Assembly (NCBI GenBank): GCA_029204225.1
Contig: CM055092.1
Span: 45,764,087-45,828,086, forward strand
Direction of reading: 5' to 3'
Origin: Diphasiastrum complanatum
Lineage: Eukaryota; Streptophyta; Lycopodiopsida; Lycopodiales; Lycopodiaceae
DNA: 64,000 nucleotides
The notes beneath the pieces are model-generated. The model searched no databases. It was not told the origin of the DNA and saw only the letters and a program-made list of their open reading frames with translations. Shown in pieces: positions 24,376 to 37,879 of this stretch (position 1 is the first letter of the stretch; each line of letters starts with the position of its first letter). The translations under genes were made by a program, and so were the position numbers.

Positions 24376-24603
24376 CTACACCACCACCCCCACGCATGGG
24401 AGTAGTGGAATGGCATGGTGAATGGCTTAAACATCACGACGTTAATTCTTCATGGAAACAATTTGTCATCGATGATTAGGTTTGTATATTTTTTTAAGCA
24501 CTTGTATAAATATGTGATATTTTAATTTTTTTATGTGTTAAACAACCTAATGTACTATCAATCTTGCAGGTAGATTTCCTCAAAAGAAATAAAAAATAGT
24601 GAA

Positions 24604-24999
24604 TTGGATTCCATAAAAATCCAAATGATTGAAATGGTATGTTTGTTGGAAAGAGATTTTTCAACTTCCTTTTTGGATATACAAGTTCATCTTCTAGTGC
24701 ATGTGGTTGAAAAAGTATCAATTGCAGGACCTGTGCACACGAGATGGATGTTCTACCTTGAGCACTTTATGAAAGTTTTGAAGGGCTTTGTGAGACAAAA
24801 GGCAAGGCCAAAAGGTAGCATTGCAGAAAGTTGGCTTGTACAGGATTCTTTGTTCTATATCACCGAAATAATCTCACAATTGCATTCTGCAAGTCCAAAA
24901 ATGTGGTGTGAAGAAGAGGATGAAAGTGTTAAGGGTGAAGTAGCACAAGGAAATGGTGTGCAAAAAAAACTTTCACCTCAATTAAAAGAGAAACTTTGA
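24604..24999 (+). pseudogene. CACTA transposase C-terminal region (DUF4218)
   Basis: It contains LLERDFSTSFLDIQVHLLVH, GPVHTRWMFYLEHFMKVLKG and FVRQKARPKGSIAESWLVQD, the hallmark of the DUF4218 part of plant CACTA transposases. It follows the catalytic part after a gap of about 230 bp in which the usual linking region is absent. It ends in TGA at 24997-24999. Confidence 0.88.
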
Positions 25000-25027
25000 C
25001 ACATTCATATTATATAATTGTGGACAA

Positions 25028-26262
25028 ATGGAAAAGTGGATTTCAAGGTATGAAGAAGCCAAAAAGGAAAGAAACATAACATTGAAACGAAGAAGAAATA
25101 TCAATCGAAGAAGAAGAAGGGCGTTGGAGAACGATGAACCTTTGGAGCCTTTACCTTCAAAATGCTCTCGTGAATGGGTTTTTGATACGATGCTAAAAGC
25201 ATCCGAAACCGGAGAAGAAGTGACCGAATTAGAATGGGAATTTGTTTGCGGATGTGGATGGAAGGTTAGTGTAATATTGTTTATGTAAAGTTTTGTTTTT
25301 GTACTACTCAATATATGAATAGTATTTCTAATTACACACATCTTTTTTGTGTTTTAGTATACATCATACACTGCCATGTGGGCATATGGACACCATTACC
25401 GTGTTGAGAGAGTTGACAACAAGCGACGTACATATGATTGTGGTATAATGGCCAACTTTCAACAAGAGAGTCGTTCTAGTGTGAGAGACCCTAATATCAT
25501 TTCGGGTGACCTAGACTATGTCGGCGCACTGCAACATATTTATGAAGTCGATTACGAGACTAACGGCAAATACTTTATTTTTGACGTAAAATGGTTTAAG
25601 GTCATCTATCGTGGAAGCAATGCCACGATTAGAAATGATAACTCAAAGTTTTTTCCAATCGACTAAACAAAATGTATATCGATGGACTCTCATGACACTT
25701 TAGTATTGCCACGACATTGCAAACAAGTGAGACTCTAAAATTTCAATGTCATTAATATTCGCAATCCAATTATTTATGTATCAATCTTATAATACTAAAT
25801 TAATTTTTTTTAATTTTTTGGCAGATTATATTCCATCCAGATCAAATAGAACCAAGATGGTGGTATGTGATCCAACTTAATGCAAGAAAACGACGCGTGT
25901 TTGAAGGAAAAGATATTGTTGAATTGGATACACAAAACGAACCACCACCCAATTTTGGCGACGTTTTGGAAGAACCTGAACCACTCATCCAAACTCAAAA
26001 TGATGTCGAAATGATGGGAGAAGAAAGTACAAATGAAAATGATGAGATTCCTACGATCGTACAAGACCAAATTGTGGGTAATTTGAGGCCCCCACGTTTG
26101 GATGAGATAAAATTAGAAGAAGAGGAGATTGAATATGAGGGTAACTCACATCATGAAAGAGACACGATCGGAAATTTACGATTATACCTAGACCTAAATT
26201 TAGATGAGTGTCAAGACTTGTGTGATGACGAAAATGATGTAAATGATGAGAATAATCTATGA
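25028..26262 (+). pseudogene. CACTA transposase tail (DUF4216 and acidic end)
   Basis: Spliced exons: about 25028-25264 (basic KRRRNINRRRRRALEND, CSREWVFDTMLKASETGEEV, ends FVCGCGWK at a GTTAGT donor); 25358-25666 (DUF4216: RVERVDNKRRTYDCGIMANF, GDLDYVGALQHIYEVDY, FDVKWFKVIYRGS); and about 25825-26262 (PRWWYVIQLNARKRRVFEG and a long acidic tail). The basic piece is typical of the transposon-encoded polyprotein end. The frame between exons 2 and 3 contains stops, so the exact join is uncertain. Confidence 0.8.
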
Positions 26263-26888
26263 TTATCTATCATTCTTTTTTTTATATTCATCGCAATATT
26301 TTTTATGTATATTTTTATAGATAGAGTTGAATGAGATAATTATAATACCCGAACCTTGCGGTTATGTCCTATTTCAGAATGTCACCACATATTCCCTCCC
26401 TGCGGCGTGTAGGTTTTTCCATGCAAGTTGGAAAGATTAGAACCTCGTCTTTAACGGGAGAAAAGTAAGTGCTACACACCTTCCTAGGATTGGGGATTTT
26501 AATTATCTACATTTCACCTTTGCATATTAATTAATTGCTAGTGCATGCGATAAAATATGATATTGCTTTGAACAAAATGAAAATTATGTATTACATTTAA
26601 TTTCTTACTATGTTAGATAACGTATTCTAATAATAAAACAAATTGAAACAACACAAACTCACCAGTAAACTCACTCAAAGCTTAAGTGCAGATGTGCAAT
26701 TGCTCGCTCTTTAAACGCTTGCTCTCTTTTTTTTTAATATTTTTGTCACATGCACAAGCAATTAAAAAATAACATTATATTACACAGTTGAACCATTATT
26801 ATAAGCAAATTCAAACATACAATTACCATCAAACATTATCTAGCCATCTACTAGTATAAATCTTAATCAAAACACACACACACATACT

Positions 26889-27844
<956 letters not shown>

Positions 27845-28081
27845 TCTTTTGTTCTTTCACACTCTCTATCTCCTCTTCAAACAAACAAACAAACAAACAT
27901 CAACCTCAAACAAACAAACAAAAAGCAAAACAAACAAAAATCAAGCACCAACCTCAAACAATGATCTTCAAGCACCTTCAAGCCTTCGAGCATTGATCGC
28001 CCTCAATAGCTCCAAAGACGCTCAAATCTGCAAAAGACAAAGTGAAAGAGAAGGCGCTGGATCGCGCGAATTGGAAGATTG

Positions 28082-28455
28082 AAACACACGTCGGAATCCG
28101 ACGGCCTCCAAACACGTCGAAATTTGACGTCCGTGCCCATTCAGGCCTGGACAGATTCCGTGGACAGGCTTTTGGCATGCTGACGTGGATGTCAAAATCT
28201 AACACACGTCAAATTCCGACGTCCACGTCGGATTACACGTATTTTTGTTTTAAAAAAATGTGTGACAGGTCATATCCATGTTTGCAAGTCGGAATCCGAC
28301 ATGTCGGACTTCGACGTGCCTTTGAAAAATTGGTTGCCGCCCATATTTCCTGATCGCCGGACTGTGAATTTTGGATTTCTTACTGGGACGTCGGACCTCG
28401 ACGTGTCAGATTACGACGGATTATTAAATTTTTGATTATACGTCGGACGCAGACG
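28082..28455. repeat. right subterminal repeats of the CACTA element
   Basis: The same palindromic core as the left side: ACACGTCGGAATCCGACGG near 28086, ACACGTCAAATTCCGACGTC near 28203, AAGTCGGAATCCGACATG near 28287, GGGACGTCGGACCTCGACG near 28384 and ACGTCGGACGCAGACGTT near 28440. Confidence 0.85.
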
Positions 28456-28482
28456 TTGAAATTTGTGCGATATGTTATTGTG

Positions 28483-28931
28483 GAGAAGAGAACAATTGTA
28501 TTATCAATTTTTGAGTTTGGAGTAAGATGATCAGTGTCTCGTTCATTGGCGGCCTGACACTCAGCTCAATTGTTGTGTTCTGCTTGTTGGCAGACTTTCA
28601 TGCACAACTATTTTCTTCTATTTGGTTCTGTTTCGTGTTGATCAAAATTGTGTATATGTCTCCACTATGTGGAGTTGACAAGACAGCTAAACAGATAATT
28701 ACAAGACAAGTAAACGCTAATCAATTAGTTAGTTATTCTTTGTTATGGCTAACTCTTTCAGCTGAGCATGGAGTACAATATGTCACACTCGTCAAGCTGC
28801 CACTTGGCAGCACGAATTATTTTTCTTCGTGTCATTTTGTTTCGTGCTTTAGGATTTCCGAGATATGTTCGTCATTCACTGCGCTTCGTTTCGCTTTGTG
28901 ACAAAGTTGCAGGAGTTCACAATTTTTGACA
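28483..28931 (-). repeat. copia-2 3' LTR (part right of the CACTA insertion)
   Basis: It matches 33240-33696 along its length, from GAGAAGAGARCAATTGTATT to TTCACAATTTYTGACA. Its inner edge TGACA is followed by CTCCGTCTTGAA, which on the minus strand is the polypurine tract. Confidence 0.9.
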
Positions 28932-29253
28932 CTCCGTCTTGAACCTTGCAACTTTGTACGTTTAATCCAATTGTCTTTCTTTGCTTTGCAAAGAATGGTT
29001 TGTCGGACAACTTCGTGAGCAGATCTGCAATCATGTCTTCAGACTTTATGTACTGGACCTTGAGCTCTCCCTTTGAGATCAAATCTCGAATATGATGGTA
29101 CTTTAGAGGTATATGTTTTGTCTTTGAATAGAAGACATGATTCTTGGATAGATATATGGCACTTTGTGAATCCATCATCATCGTGCATGGTTCTCCTTGT
29201 GGTATGCCAATTGCCTCCAACATCATCTGCAACCATACTATCTCGTTCGCCAT
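28876..29253 (-). pseudogene. copia-2 RNase H
   Basis: Minus-strand reading: ANEIVWLQMMLEAIGIPQGE, MMMDSQSAIYLSKNHVFYSK, TKHIPLKYHHIRDLI, IKSEDMIADLLTKLSDKPFF. These are standard copia RNase H motifs. It runs into the 3' LTR, as is normal. The upstream link to RT (29254-29725) is shifted out of frame. Confidence 0.92.
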
Positions 29254-29725
29254 CTTTGAAGCTGCAACATATTCAGCTTCGCATGAGGATTAAGCTACCA
29301 AGGTTTGTTTTTTTGCATATCCAGCTGATTGCTGTTCCGCACGCTATTGAACATCCTCCAGTCACGGACTTGTTGTCGTCTTTGCAGTTTGTCCAGTTTG
29401 CATCACTTTAGTGGTTCAACTCGAATCTTTTTCCTTCGTTGTCTGCTTTGTAGGTTAATCCCATATTTTGGGTACCTTCAGATATTGCAGAATTCGTTTT
29501 GCCATTTGCCAATGCGCCATGCTAGGATGGAAGAGAATTGGCTTAAAGCATAGACAGAGAAAGCCAAATTAGGTCTAGTACAGATTGTGAGGTACATCAG
29601 ACTACCGATTAGGTTTTGGTAGGGTATACCTTCCATCTTCTATCTTTCCTCCTTTGTTTTCGGGCAATTCTACTTTGTTAATCTGGCTCCAACTATCATT
29701 GGTGTGGTTTTTTCTTTGCAATCCA

Positions 29726-30416
29726 TCATTGATACTGCTTCAGCACTTTTCTGGCGTATTCTGACTGACTCAGATGCATTTCTCTTTTTTTTCGATCTCT
29801 TCTGATCTCCAGCCCAAGGCATTTTGTTGTTTCTCCCAGATCTGTGATTTCATGATTTTTAAAAACCTGACTCTTGGTTTTCTTGATTAGCATCAAGGAG
29901 TTTCCTATCATAAGAGAGTCATCCACAAAAATAGTCAGAATCACAAAATATCTTCCTACTCTCTTTATATAGACATTGCAGTCTGGTTGTGTAGGAGTGA
30001 AGTCTAGAGACTTCATAAGACTCCCAAGCTTCTTGTACCAAGCACGTGATGCTTGCTTCAAACCATAAATGCATCTCTGCAACTGACAGACATATTGTTG
30101 ATTGTCGATCTTCAAATCCTTCAGATTGCTTCATGAAAATTCCTTCCTCTAGATCTCCTTGGAAAAAGGTTGTCTTTACATCAATCTGGTGAATTTTTAG
30201 ATTCTGTTGTGTAGCGTATGCAAGGAGCAGTCGAATGCTTGGCATATTCACCATTGGCAAATATGTGTCAAAATAAGTGACTCTATACCTTTGTGTGTAG
30301 CCATTTGCGACAAGCCTTGCTTTGTAACGTCCAACAGTGCCATCTGATTTGATTTTCCTTTTGTACTTTTTATTTTTGGGCAGTGGCTCTAGTGTCCATG
30401 TCTCATTTTGTCTCAT
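29726..30416 (-). pseudogene. copia-2 reverse transcriptase
   Basis: Two overlapping frames carry one RT: NETWTLEPLPKNKK, GRYKARLVANGYTQ, IHQIDVKTTFFQGDLEEGIF, then after a frame change near 30100 CIYGLKQASRAWYKKLGSLM, the catalytic site as IFVDDSLMIG, and CLGLEIRRDR. Stops and the frameshift disable it. Confidence 0.92.
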
Positions 30417-31411
30417 TGATTCGATCTCCTCTGATATTGCCTGCTTCCAAAATTCTCCCTCCAGAAACTGGACAACAGATATGTAATTGGCTCTTCAGTG
30501 AAGCTGCAATACTCGAATTCTATGTCTTCGCTCCATTGAAGATTGTCAATGTATCGATATGGAAGTCTTCTTTGTCTTGTTGGCCTTCTGGGTTTGTTTT
30601 GTTGTTGCTCAAATGTTTCTGCTTTGTGGGGTTGATCTTCCGCTTCCTGCTGCTTTGAAGTCTGGGGCTCAACATTGTGATTTGATGTTTGTCCTCGATC
30701 TCCCTCTTGAATTGGCAGCAGTGTGAAGATCTCGTGGCCTTTTTCATCCTTCAGTCCAGGGAATGTGGATTCATCAAACTTCACATCTCTATTTGAAACG
30801 ACCTTTTTCGTGGTTGGATTGTAGAGTCTGTACACTTGTGATCCGTTCGAATATTTGACCATGATTGTCTGTTCTAATTTTTCATCAAGCTTGCTTTTTT
30901 TCTCTTTTGGAATGTGCTTGTATGCTGCACATTTGAATACACGCATGTATGACAGATCAAGCTTTCTACTTGTCCACATTTCGTACGGTGTCTTGTCTTC
31001 CAAGACTGTCATTGTTGATTTGTTCTTCAGGTGTACTGTTGCAGCTATTGCCTTAGCCCAAAATTGACTTGGCAATCGAGCACGTGCCATCATGCATCTG
31101 GCTCCTTCGACTAGAATCTTGTTTCTTCTTTTTGCGACACCATTATATTCGGGTGTGTACGCAGGTGAATTGATGCTCTATCTCATGTTCCTGGCAGAAT
31201 CTAGAAAATTCTATGCTCTTGTACTCACCTCCATTATCAGATCTGATGATCTGAATCTTCTTTGAGGTTGTCTTTCTGAAAATGCCATGAACTTCTTAAA
31301 AGAGTCAAACACTTCAGATTTTTTATTTAGGTAGTAGATCATTGTCATCCAACTATAGTCATCAATGAACGTCAGGAAACACCTCGATCCTAAGAGCGAA
31401 TCAACTTTCAT
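30413..31411 (-). pseudogene. copia-2 integrase
   Basis: Minus strand: KVDSLLGSRCFLTFIDDYSW (core start) in one frame, then a frame break near 31200, then ARLPSQFWAKAIAATVHLKN, TPYEMWTSRKLDLSYMRVFK and the integrase/RT linker QVYRLYNPTTKKVVSNRDVK. It is disrupted between the first and later catalytic residues. Confidence 0.88.
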
Positions 31412-31501
31412 CGGTCCCTAGACACTTGAGTGGATGAGCTCAAGAACTTCTTTAGCTCTTTTTTTCTCATGTGTGAATGGATTCCGCTGTTGTTTGCCTT
31501 T

Positions 31502-32512
31502 CTAACAGGCTTCGTAGAACTCAGTATTCGGTCTGGACATTTTCAGACCTGTGACTATATCTTTCTTGCTCATGTCGTAGAGGCTTCTCATGTTCAAATG
31601 ATACATTCTCCTGTGCCAGAGTTGATCTTCATTTTCTAATGCATCTAGTATGCTATCAAAATTGCTAGTTATCTTGGCTTGGTAGAGATTTCCTTCTCTG
31701 CATCCAATTGTCAACAATTTGTTTGTTGTTTTCTTGATCATTCGGCATGTATTGCCATCGAATAGAACTCGAATTTCAAGATCTATCATCTTGTAGACTG
31801 GTAGCAGGTCTTTTCTCAATAAAGGTATATAGAGTGCTCTTGGTAGCTTTACTTGACATGACAGTGTTCGCAACTGTAGAGTCACGATGCCCTTGATATC
31901 GTGTCGGCTCCCGTCACCTAGAATCACTACTCTGTTGTTCTCAAGTTCTCTGAAGTCAATCAAAATTCTTTTGTTGCTAGGGATTTTTGAGGTTGCTTCT
32001 GAATCAATGACTACATTGTAGTCTTGTTCTGTGTAGCTTGTTGAAGCTTCATCAAACATTGTGAAAGCTTCATCACCTTTGTCTGCATCCTTGGATGACT
32101 CTACAACATTTGCTTTGTCAGCTTTGTTCTTTCTTTTTGGGTTGAATCTGCAATCGTATGTAGAGTGCCCCTTCTTCTTGCAGTGCATGCAAGGTATTGT
32201 TGGATTGAACCAGCCTCTATTGGCTGTGTGTCCTGGTTTGTGACAGTGATCACAGGAAGAAGATTGTTGATTGTCATTGCCTCTGCTCGAAGACTTTGTG
32301 TTCGTCTTGTCAAATCTGGGCTTGTTCTTGTTCTTCTTCCTTCCCTTTGTGAAAAGAGCTTTCTCCTGGTCATTGCTTCCTTCTCCTTCGTCCCTCATCA
32401 GTCTCTCATCAGCAACAAGACTGATTGCTTTGTCAAATGTCATATCTGGTAGACTCCATATGAGCATTCTCAACGGTTGATAGGATGCAAGTAGGGATTT
32501 CATGAAGTACAT
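31502..32512 (-). pseudogene. copia-2 gag C-terminus, protease and pre-integrase
   Basis: One open frame of 336 codons. Two zinc knuckles are visible, CDHCHKPGHTANRGW (last Cys replaced) and CMHCKKKGHSTYDC. The protease follows with the active site changed to VIDSEATSK where DSGA is usual. It ends with pre-integrase LWHRRMYHLNMRSLYD. The altered protease motif and degenerate knuckle suggest it is inactive although the frame is long. Confidence 0.9.
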
Positions 32513-32515
32513 CAG

Positions 32516-32881
32516 CTATTGTGGTGCTGGGACCTGGTGTTCCCGTCCTGATGCAGTGAGTTGAGCAAAGATCGTTCTGATCTTCTCAACATGCTGATCC
32601 AACTGGTTGTCATCCCATCGTATGGATTGTAGCTGATTGTGAAGATGCATCACTGAAGCGGCAGTCCTCACTTTGTACTTCTGCTTTAGTCTTTCCCATG
32701 TTGCATGGCTGCTTTTACAATCTTCAATCTGCATGAGTAATTTTTCGTTGATGGATGAAACAATGATCGCCATCGCACACTCATCCTTTCTGATCCACTC
32801 AGCTCTCCTCGGGTCTCCCTCTGGAGGCTGCACCTCTATGAGTTCGGCCACCGACCAGATGCCTTCACCCTTCAGAAGCAT
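32516..32881 (-). pseudogene. copia-2 gag N-terminal part
   Basis: Minus strand: GEGIWSVAELIEVQPPEGDP, EWIRKDECAMAIIVSSINEK, CKSSHATWERLKQKY, SVMHLHNQLQSIRWDDNQ. This is the UBN2/copia Gag pattern. A stop separates it from the rest of gag. The true start is probably slightly upstream, near 32960. Confidence 0.85.
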
Positions 32882-33012
32882 TTTGATTTTGAATTTTCAT
32901 ACTCTGTAGTCTTCGCCATCAAGACTGATTACTATTCTCGTCTGGATCATTGTAGCCATATTGTGTTGCCTAGATAATCACTATTCAGATATCATGCAGT
33001 GATAACCTCAGT

Positions 33013-33024
33013 GCTCTGATACCA
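33013..33024 (-). other. copia-2 primer-binding site, tRNA-iMet
   Basis: GCTCTGATACCA on the plus strand is the reverse complement of TGGTATCAGAGC. It directly abuts the inner end of the 5' LTR. Confidence 0.93.
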
Positions 33025-33696
33025 TGTCACGAATATTTCACGAACTGATCATCCTCACGGACTTATTCTTTTCAAGAATCTGTCGCAAACTGTTTCCTTT
33101 CGTGAATCTGTCGTGAACTGATTTCTTTTGAGTTCGTTTAGTTTTCTTTTGCGGAAGCTTTCAAGATCCTAAGCATGCGACTACAAATCACAGAACATAA
33201 ATCATTCTAGCAATCAAGACGACAAAAAATAGTGAGATGGAGAAGAGAGCAATTGTATTATCAGTTTTTGAGTTTGGAGTGAGATAATTAGTATCTCGCT
33301 TGTTGAAGGCCTGACACTCAGCTCAATTGATGTGTTCTGCTTATTTGCAGGGTTTCATGCATAGCTATCTTTTTCTATTCTGCTCTATTTTGGGTTGATC
33401 AAAATTGTTTATCTGTCTCCACCGTGTGGAATTTACAAGACGGCTAAACAGAGAATTACAAGACAAGTAAATGCTAATCAATTCCTTAGTTATTCTCTAT
33501 TATGGCTAACTCTTTCAGCTGAGCATGGAGTACAATATGCCACGCTCGTCGAGTTGGAAGCGCGAATTGTTTTCCTTCGTGTCATTTCGTTTGATTTCGT
33601 GCTTTAGGATTTCTGAGGTATGTTCGCCATTCGCTTCGCTTCGTTTCGCTTTGCTTCGCTTCATGACAAAGTTGCAGGAGTTCACAATTTCTGACA
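33025..33696 (-). repeat. copia-2 5' LTR
   Basis: 672 bp with perfect terminal inverted repeats TGTCA/TGACA. The inner end touches the primer-binding site. Its right part matches the 3' LTR at 28483-28931. The sequence near 33636-33662 is a CTTCG-rich repeat. Confidence 0.93.
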
Positions 33697-36584
33697 TGAC
33701 TGTCTCTAACGCCTAAATTATTTCTACTGATAATCTTATTCAACAAAAAAGAATAGCTCGTAATCTCCGTTCTCTAAGTAATCCACAATCCTGTTAAACA
33801 CAGTTATTGATGTTCTTTGTGATGCCATGAAATTTTTGAATATTGAATATCAACATAAATATGACATGATATACTCGAAAATGAAGATATGAGCCGAATA
33901 AATATAAATCATGAAGAGGCCTAAGTCATTTTTTGGGAATATATCTTCTAAGTACTTGCCTTGCATTTAAGGGCAAGACCTTTAAAAGAAAAGACCTTGT
34001 CTTGGATAGCCTTTACTAGGTCGTCCACGCGAAACGACTAGATATGAAAAGACATGTTAAACTAGAGTAATTTTAACTCCTAGTTAAATATACCTCTTAT
34101 GGTATAATTGAACGTATATTCAATCTAATTGTTAACTAGACATTTTCGCGGGAGCGACGCACCTGTTGTGTTAGAGGTGTGTTTGTTCGTCCCGTAGAAC
34201 ATATATTGATCTCACACTTCAGTCTCAATCATCAAGAGAGAAGAGTTTATGCATATGTAAGAGGTTGAAAAAGTGAATAGAGTGATGAGAGTTATTCTCC
34301 CTTATCTCTGTTCTCCGCACTGTTGAGTGTGAGTGATCCTGAGTCTACTACAATCTCTAACGCATTACATGAATTACTCTTTGATCAGACAGACTCTCTA
34401 GTGCATTACAGTTGTTTGCTGTGTATCCGTAAAACATGCTCTAAAGAACCGTCTTAAAATCATCTTATTCGTCTGTCGCGAATACTTTCTTTTCGGCACT
34501 CGAATAACGACTACATTTGGTACAGTCTAGCACAATCATTGAATAAAACTGTATGTATACATATGAGATGACAGTCCATGTCTGAAGAATTGAGTCTTTG
34601 ATCTGTATTCCTGATTGTATTTGACATAAGTTTCTAACATGCTCTAAAACTATTCGTGTTCTTTAACCAAAACCTTGGACTTAAGTTGTTGAGGACTTTT
34701 GTCTAGAAACGAACAGTTTGCAAATGCGATCAATTGATTGTCTGCACAACCACGAATACATCGAACATTTCTCAACTCTCTGTTGACACCTTAATCAGTC
34801 GGAGTGTAGTATTGTTGTACTACTCTGATAACATCTCATCTGTAGAACGCATTTCATTCGATTTGATAGAGGTCAGATTGTTGTTCTGAAATTATTAACA
34901 TTACACACCCCAAACACAAGCAATACTGGTTACTTTCTAATGTCCGTTGACAACCAGAATAACACTCGAAACCACTTGTCATTATTGTATCAAATATATA
35001 ACTTTCTAATGCTTTCCTTTGTCGGAACAACATTATTTACTACAAAAATCTATATCTGGCCGATTTTACTCAGCAAGGTCTTTCACTCAATTAAGCAAAT
35101 TCTGTGAATCAATATCAGATTGATTTAAACAACAACAACTTTCTTGGACCAAGTAAAATTTTTTACGAAAAAACTGGGATTTTTGACATCCGTTCGAAAT
35201 GGACCAATTGTGAAAATAGGTTAAGAAGATCGATCTATCAGATTCACAAGCACTAACACATATCAAGATCATTTCAAAACATCCTACATACAACAAACTT
35301 GACATGCACTAACTTTTTTGAAAAAATGAAAAAAAAAATTTGTAAATAGCCTAGCAACTAGGAAATCTGCTTTTTGAACTAGAATTTTCAAAAATAGTTT
35401 CATGCAAAAAATCTTCTAATCAATCTACTGATTGCGCATGCAACATGCATCCAAGCATGCCTATAGGTCTATCCATACATTTTCATCATCAAACAAGCAC
35501 TACACTGAGTTACAAGCATGCATGCATCAGAATATTTCGAAAATTTTGCAAATTTTAGTTCAAAAATTGCCAAACTTTTGACAGTCATAACTTTCTCTAC
35601 GGGACACCAAATTGGTCACTATAAAGCACAACACGGAGGGAGAGTTTGGATCTACAAGGCACTTGCTACATTACCCTGCCACCTAGGCTTGACACATGCG
35701 AGCAGTAAATGTCCAAAAAACAAGTAGGAGGGCACACTTTTTTAATGTGGTATGTTCAAAAATCCATCTTCACCCTAATAAGCATCAAATCAGAGGTTAC
35801 AAGCACTCTACTAAGGCTCATTAGAGAGGCATAGAGGCTTCTATCAAGTCCAGCAAGCATTCATAAACTCAGATCTTGCAAAAAATGCATTTTTGGCCTC
35901 CTTCAATAAGCAAAACTTTAATATAATGGTGCCTAAGCCTCCCACAACCAAATTGGATGCATGATGGCTCAAAATAGAGACAATCCATCATATCTTTAAG
36001 CATGTAATGAGAACCAATAAATACACCAATTTTTGACTTTTTGGGACCTCTAATGGTGTCCAATCCTAACCAAACTTTATGACAGCCTTAGGACAGCTTC
36101 ATTACACCTCTAAAAACATGCATGAAAAATAATTTATATAAATTTTGAGAATTGCCACAAAATTAGTCCAAAAATCATCAAAAAAGATATGTTATTTGAC
36201 CAATTTTGACCAAAAATTTGTGGGTCAAATCCACAAATAAGTGCAATCAAATCCCAATCCCTGTAAATCCATTACATGCAAGCACTAAAAGTTCCGATTT
36301 CAGTCAAATATGGATTCTATAGCCCAATTCTAGTTTGGTCCAAAATCACTATCTAATCATCTTTCTGACTATTCAACCAACATGCAATCATTAGATCCAA
36401 TCATTAATGACTGTAAAATAGTAAGTAAAATTTGGAAAATGTACTACATCAGTAGCTATGATCAAATACATGCCAAAAACTTGAATTCTAAGTGAAAAAA
36501 TCACTAAAACCATTAAAAAATCCATTAACAGACCTTTTGCTGCATGCCTATGACTTGATCTAAATGGAATCTTAGTCTACTTTC
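33697..36584. other. intergenic, no gene recognised
   Basis: About 2.9 kb with only short unassignable open frames. The 35300-36580 part is AT-rich with many CATGCAAGCA-like words and may be old LTR or untranslated transposon DNA, but I found no repeat partner in the window. Confidence 0.5.
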
Positions 36585-37879
36585 CAAAGATGCAGCTATG
36601 ACAGACAGGGAGGTCGACTTTTTTTGTTGGATAGTCAAGATCAAGTGCTAGGGATTGTTTAGACATGTTCGATACATATGCAATTTTCAAGTGTCCTAAG
36701 CGATGTTGCCATAGTAATGCTTATTTGACAAGAATAGAAGTTTTCAAGGCTTAACTAGTATTAGAATAACAATGTGCCAATCTATATAAGTATCCATGCC
36801 CCTTGTCGAGTGCAAGGATCTTATTGCTCCTATCGATAATTCTACATTGATCAAATAAAAACTCCACCCTATGACCTAAATATGTGATTCTAATTTGTAG
36901 ATAGATTAGGAACATACAAAACTTTTGACAGTAGTTTGAATTGATTAGATTGGAACCTTAATCTTACAATACCTTCACCTTTGATAGTGTGAGTGCTATC
37001 GGCACGAAGAATAACATGCTTCTTTGAGCTATAAGGCGTATAGGAGTGAAAGATCTCACGATGATTGGTCATAAGTTGAGTAGCTCCAGAATCCAGAAAC
37101 CAAGAATCATTCAAAAATGCCTTTTGGTTTTTGACCATAAATGCGCCTTTGTCCATGTCAACTTCGGGAGATGCTGAGACTGTATTTGCTTGTTGATCAG
37201 GTTGCTTGGCTGCGTTTTTCACTTTGAAAACTCTGCAATCCTAGATCTCATGGTTATTGCGCTTGAAATACCTGCAAAACATCTTCTTCTTTGACTGTGG
37301 ACTTAATGATTGTCCTTGACCTTGAGTCGGCTTCTGATTCGATGCAGATTGCTTGGGGCTTTTCTGCTTATGTTGTTTTGAGCCTTTGTTGACATATAGA
37401 GCATGAGATGAAGAAGTAGACGAAGTGTCCTGACTTCTTCGATTATCTTCTTGCAGCAACATAGTGATAACTCTGGTAAGAGTTAAATTTGAGTGTGTCG
37501 ATATGATCATCACCCAATTTTCATATGTAGAGGGCAAGCTTGAAAGCAATGTCGTAATTGCATCTTGTTCATCTATGACTGATCCGACAACGACCATCTG
37601 TTGCAAGAGATTTTTGAACTGCTTAATGTGACTCTGAAGAGAATCGCCATTCGACATCTTGAGTGTGAAGAATTTCCTTTGTAGATGTAACTTGGTAGTT
37701 ACGTCTCTCACATCATATAGTGAGCTCAGGATGTCCCAAACCAAAGTTTTGGCTTCAACTATGTGGCCAATTTGAGTATCTGATATATTGAGAATAATAA
37801 GCGCAAAAGTTTTCCCATCCTTCGATTTTCACTTTGAGTCGTCTGTGTCGTCTTTAAGCTTCACTTCTGTACTTGTAAC
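36585..37879 (-). mobile_element. copia-3: minus-strand copia fragment (gag, protease, pre-integrase)
   Basis: Minus-strand pieces: gag at 37744-37241 (VWDILSSLYDVRDVTTKLHL, SLQSHIKQFKNLLQQM, degenerate knuckle FCRYFKRNNHEI); protease at 37222-36890 (WFLDSGATQLMTNHREIF, LLSKVLYVPNLSTN); then pre-integrase HRLGHL and CHSCIFGK near 36585-36720 with stops. It belongs to the same family as copia-4. It is cut on its 5' side exactly where the copia-4 LTR begins (37880). No LTR of its own is seen. Confidence 0.85.

Larger units (their letters stand above)
28483..33696 (-). mobile_element. copia-2: minus-strand Ty1-copia retrotransposon
   Basis: Element with a complete 5' LTR at 33025-33696, tRNA-Met primer-binding site (33013-33024), gag, protease, integrase, RT and RNase H in copia order on the minus strand, and a 3' LTR split by the CACTA element (28483-28931 plus 19990-20021). 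Many stops and frame changes are present and the two LTRs differ visibly, so it is older than gypsy-1. Confidence 0.93.

Noticed and set aside
28527-28901. 124-codon plus-strand frame MISVSFIGGLTLSS
   Set aside because: It lies wholly inside the copia-2 LTR and is not conserved as an open frame in the other LTR copy.
30383-30658. Plus-strand open frames inside 28900-32900 (for example 91 codons at 30383)
   Set aside because: They are antisense shadows of the copia-2 gag-pol genes, which carry all recognisable motifs on the minus strand.
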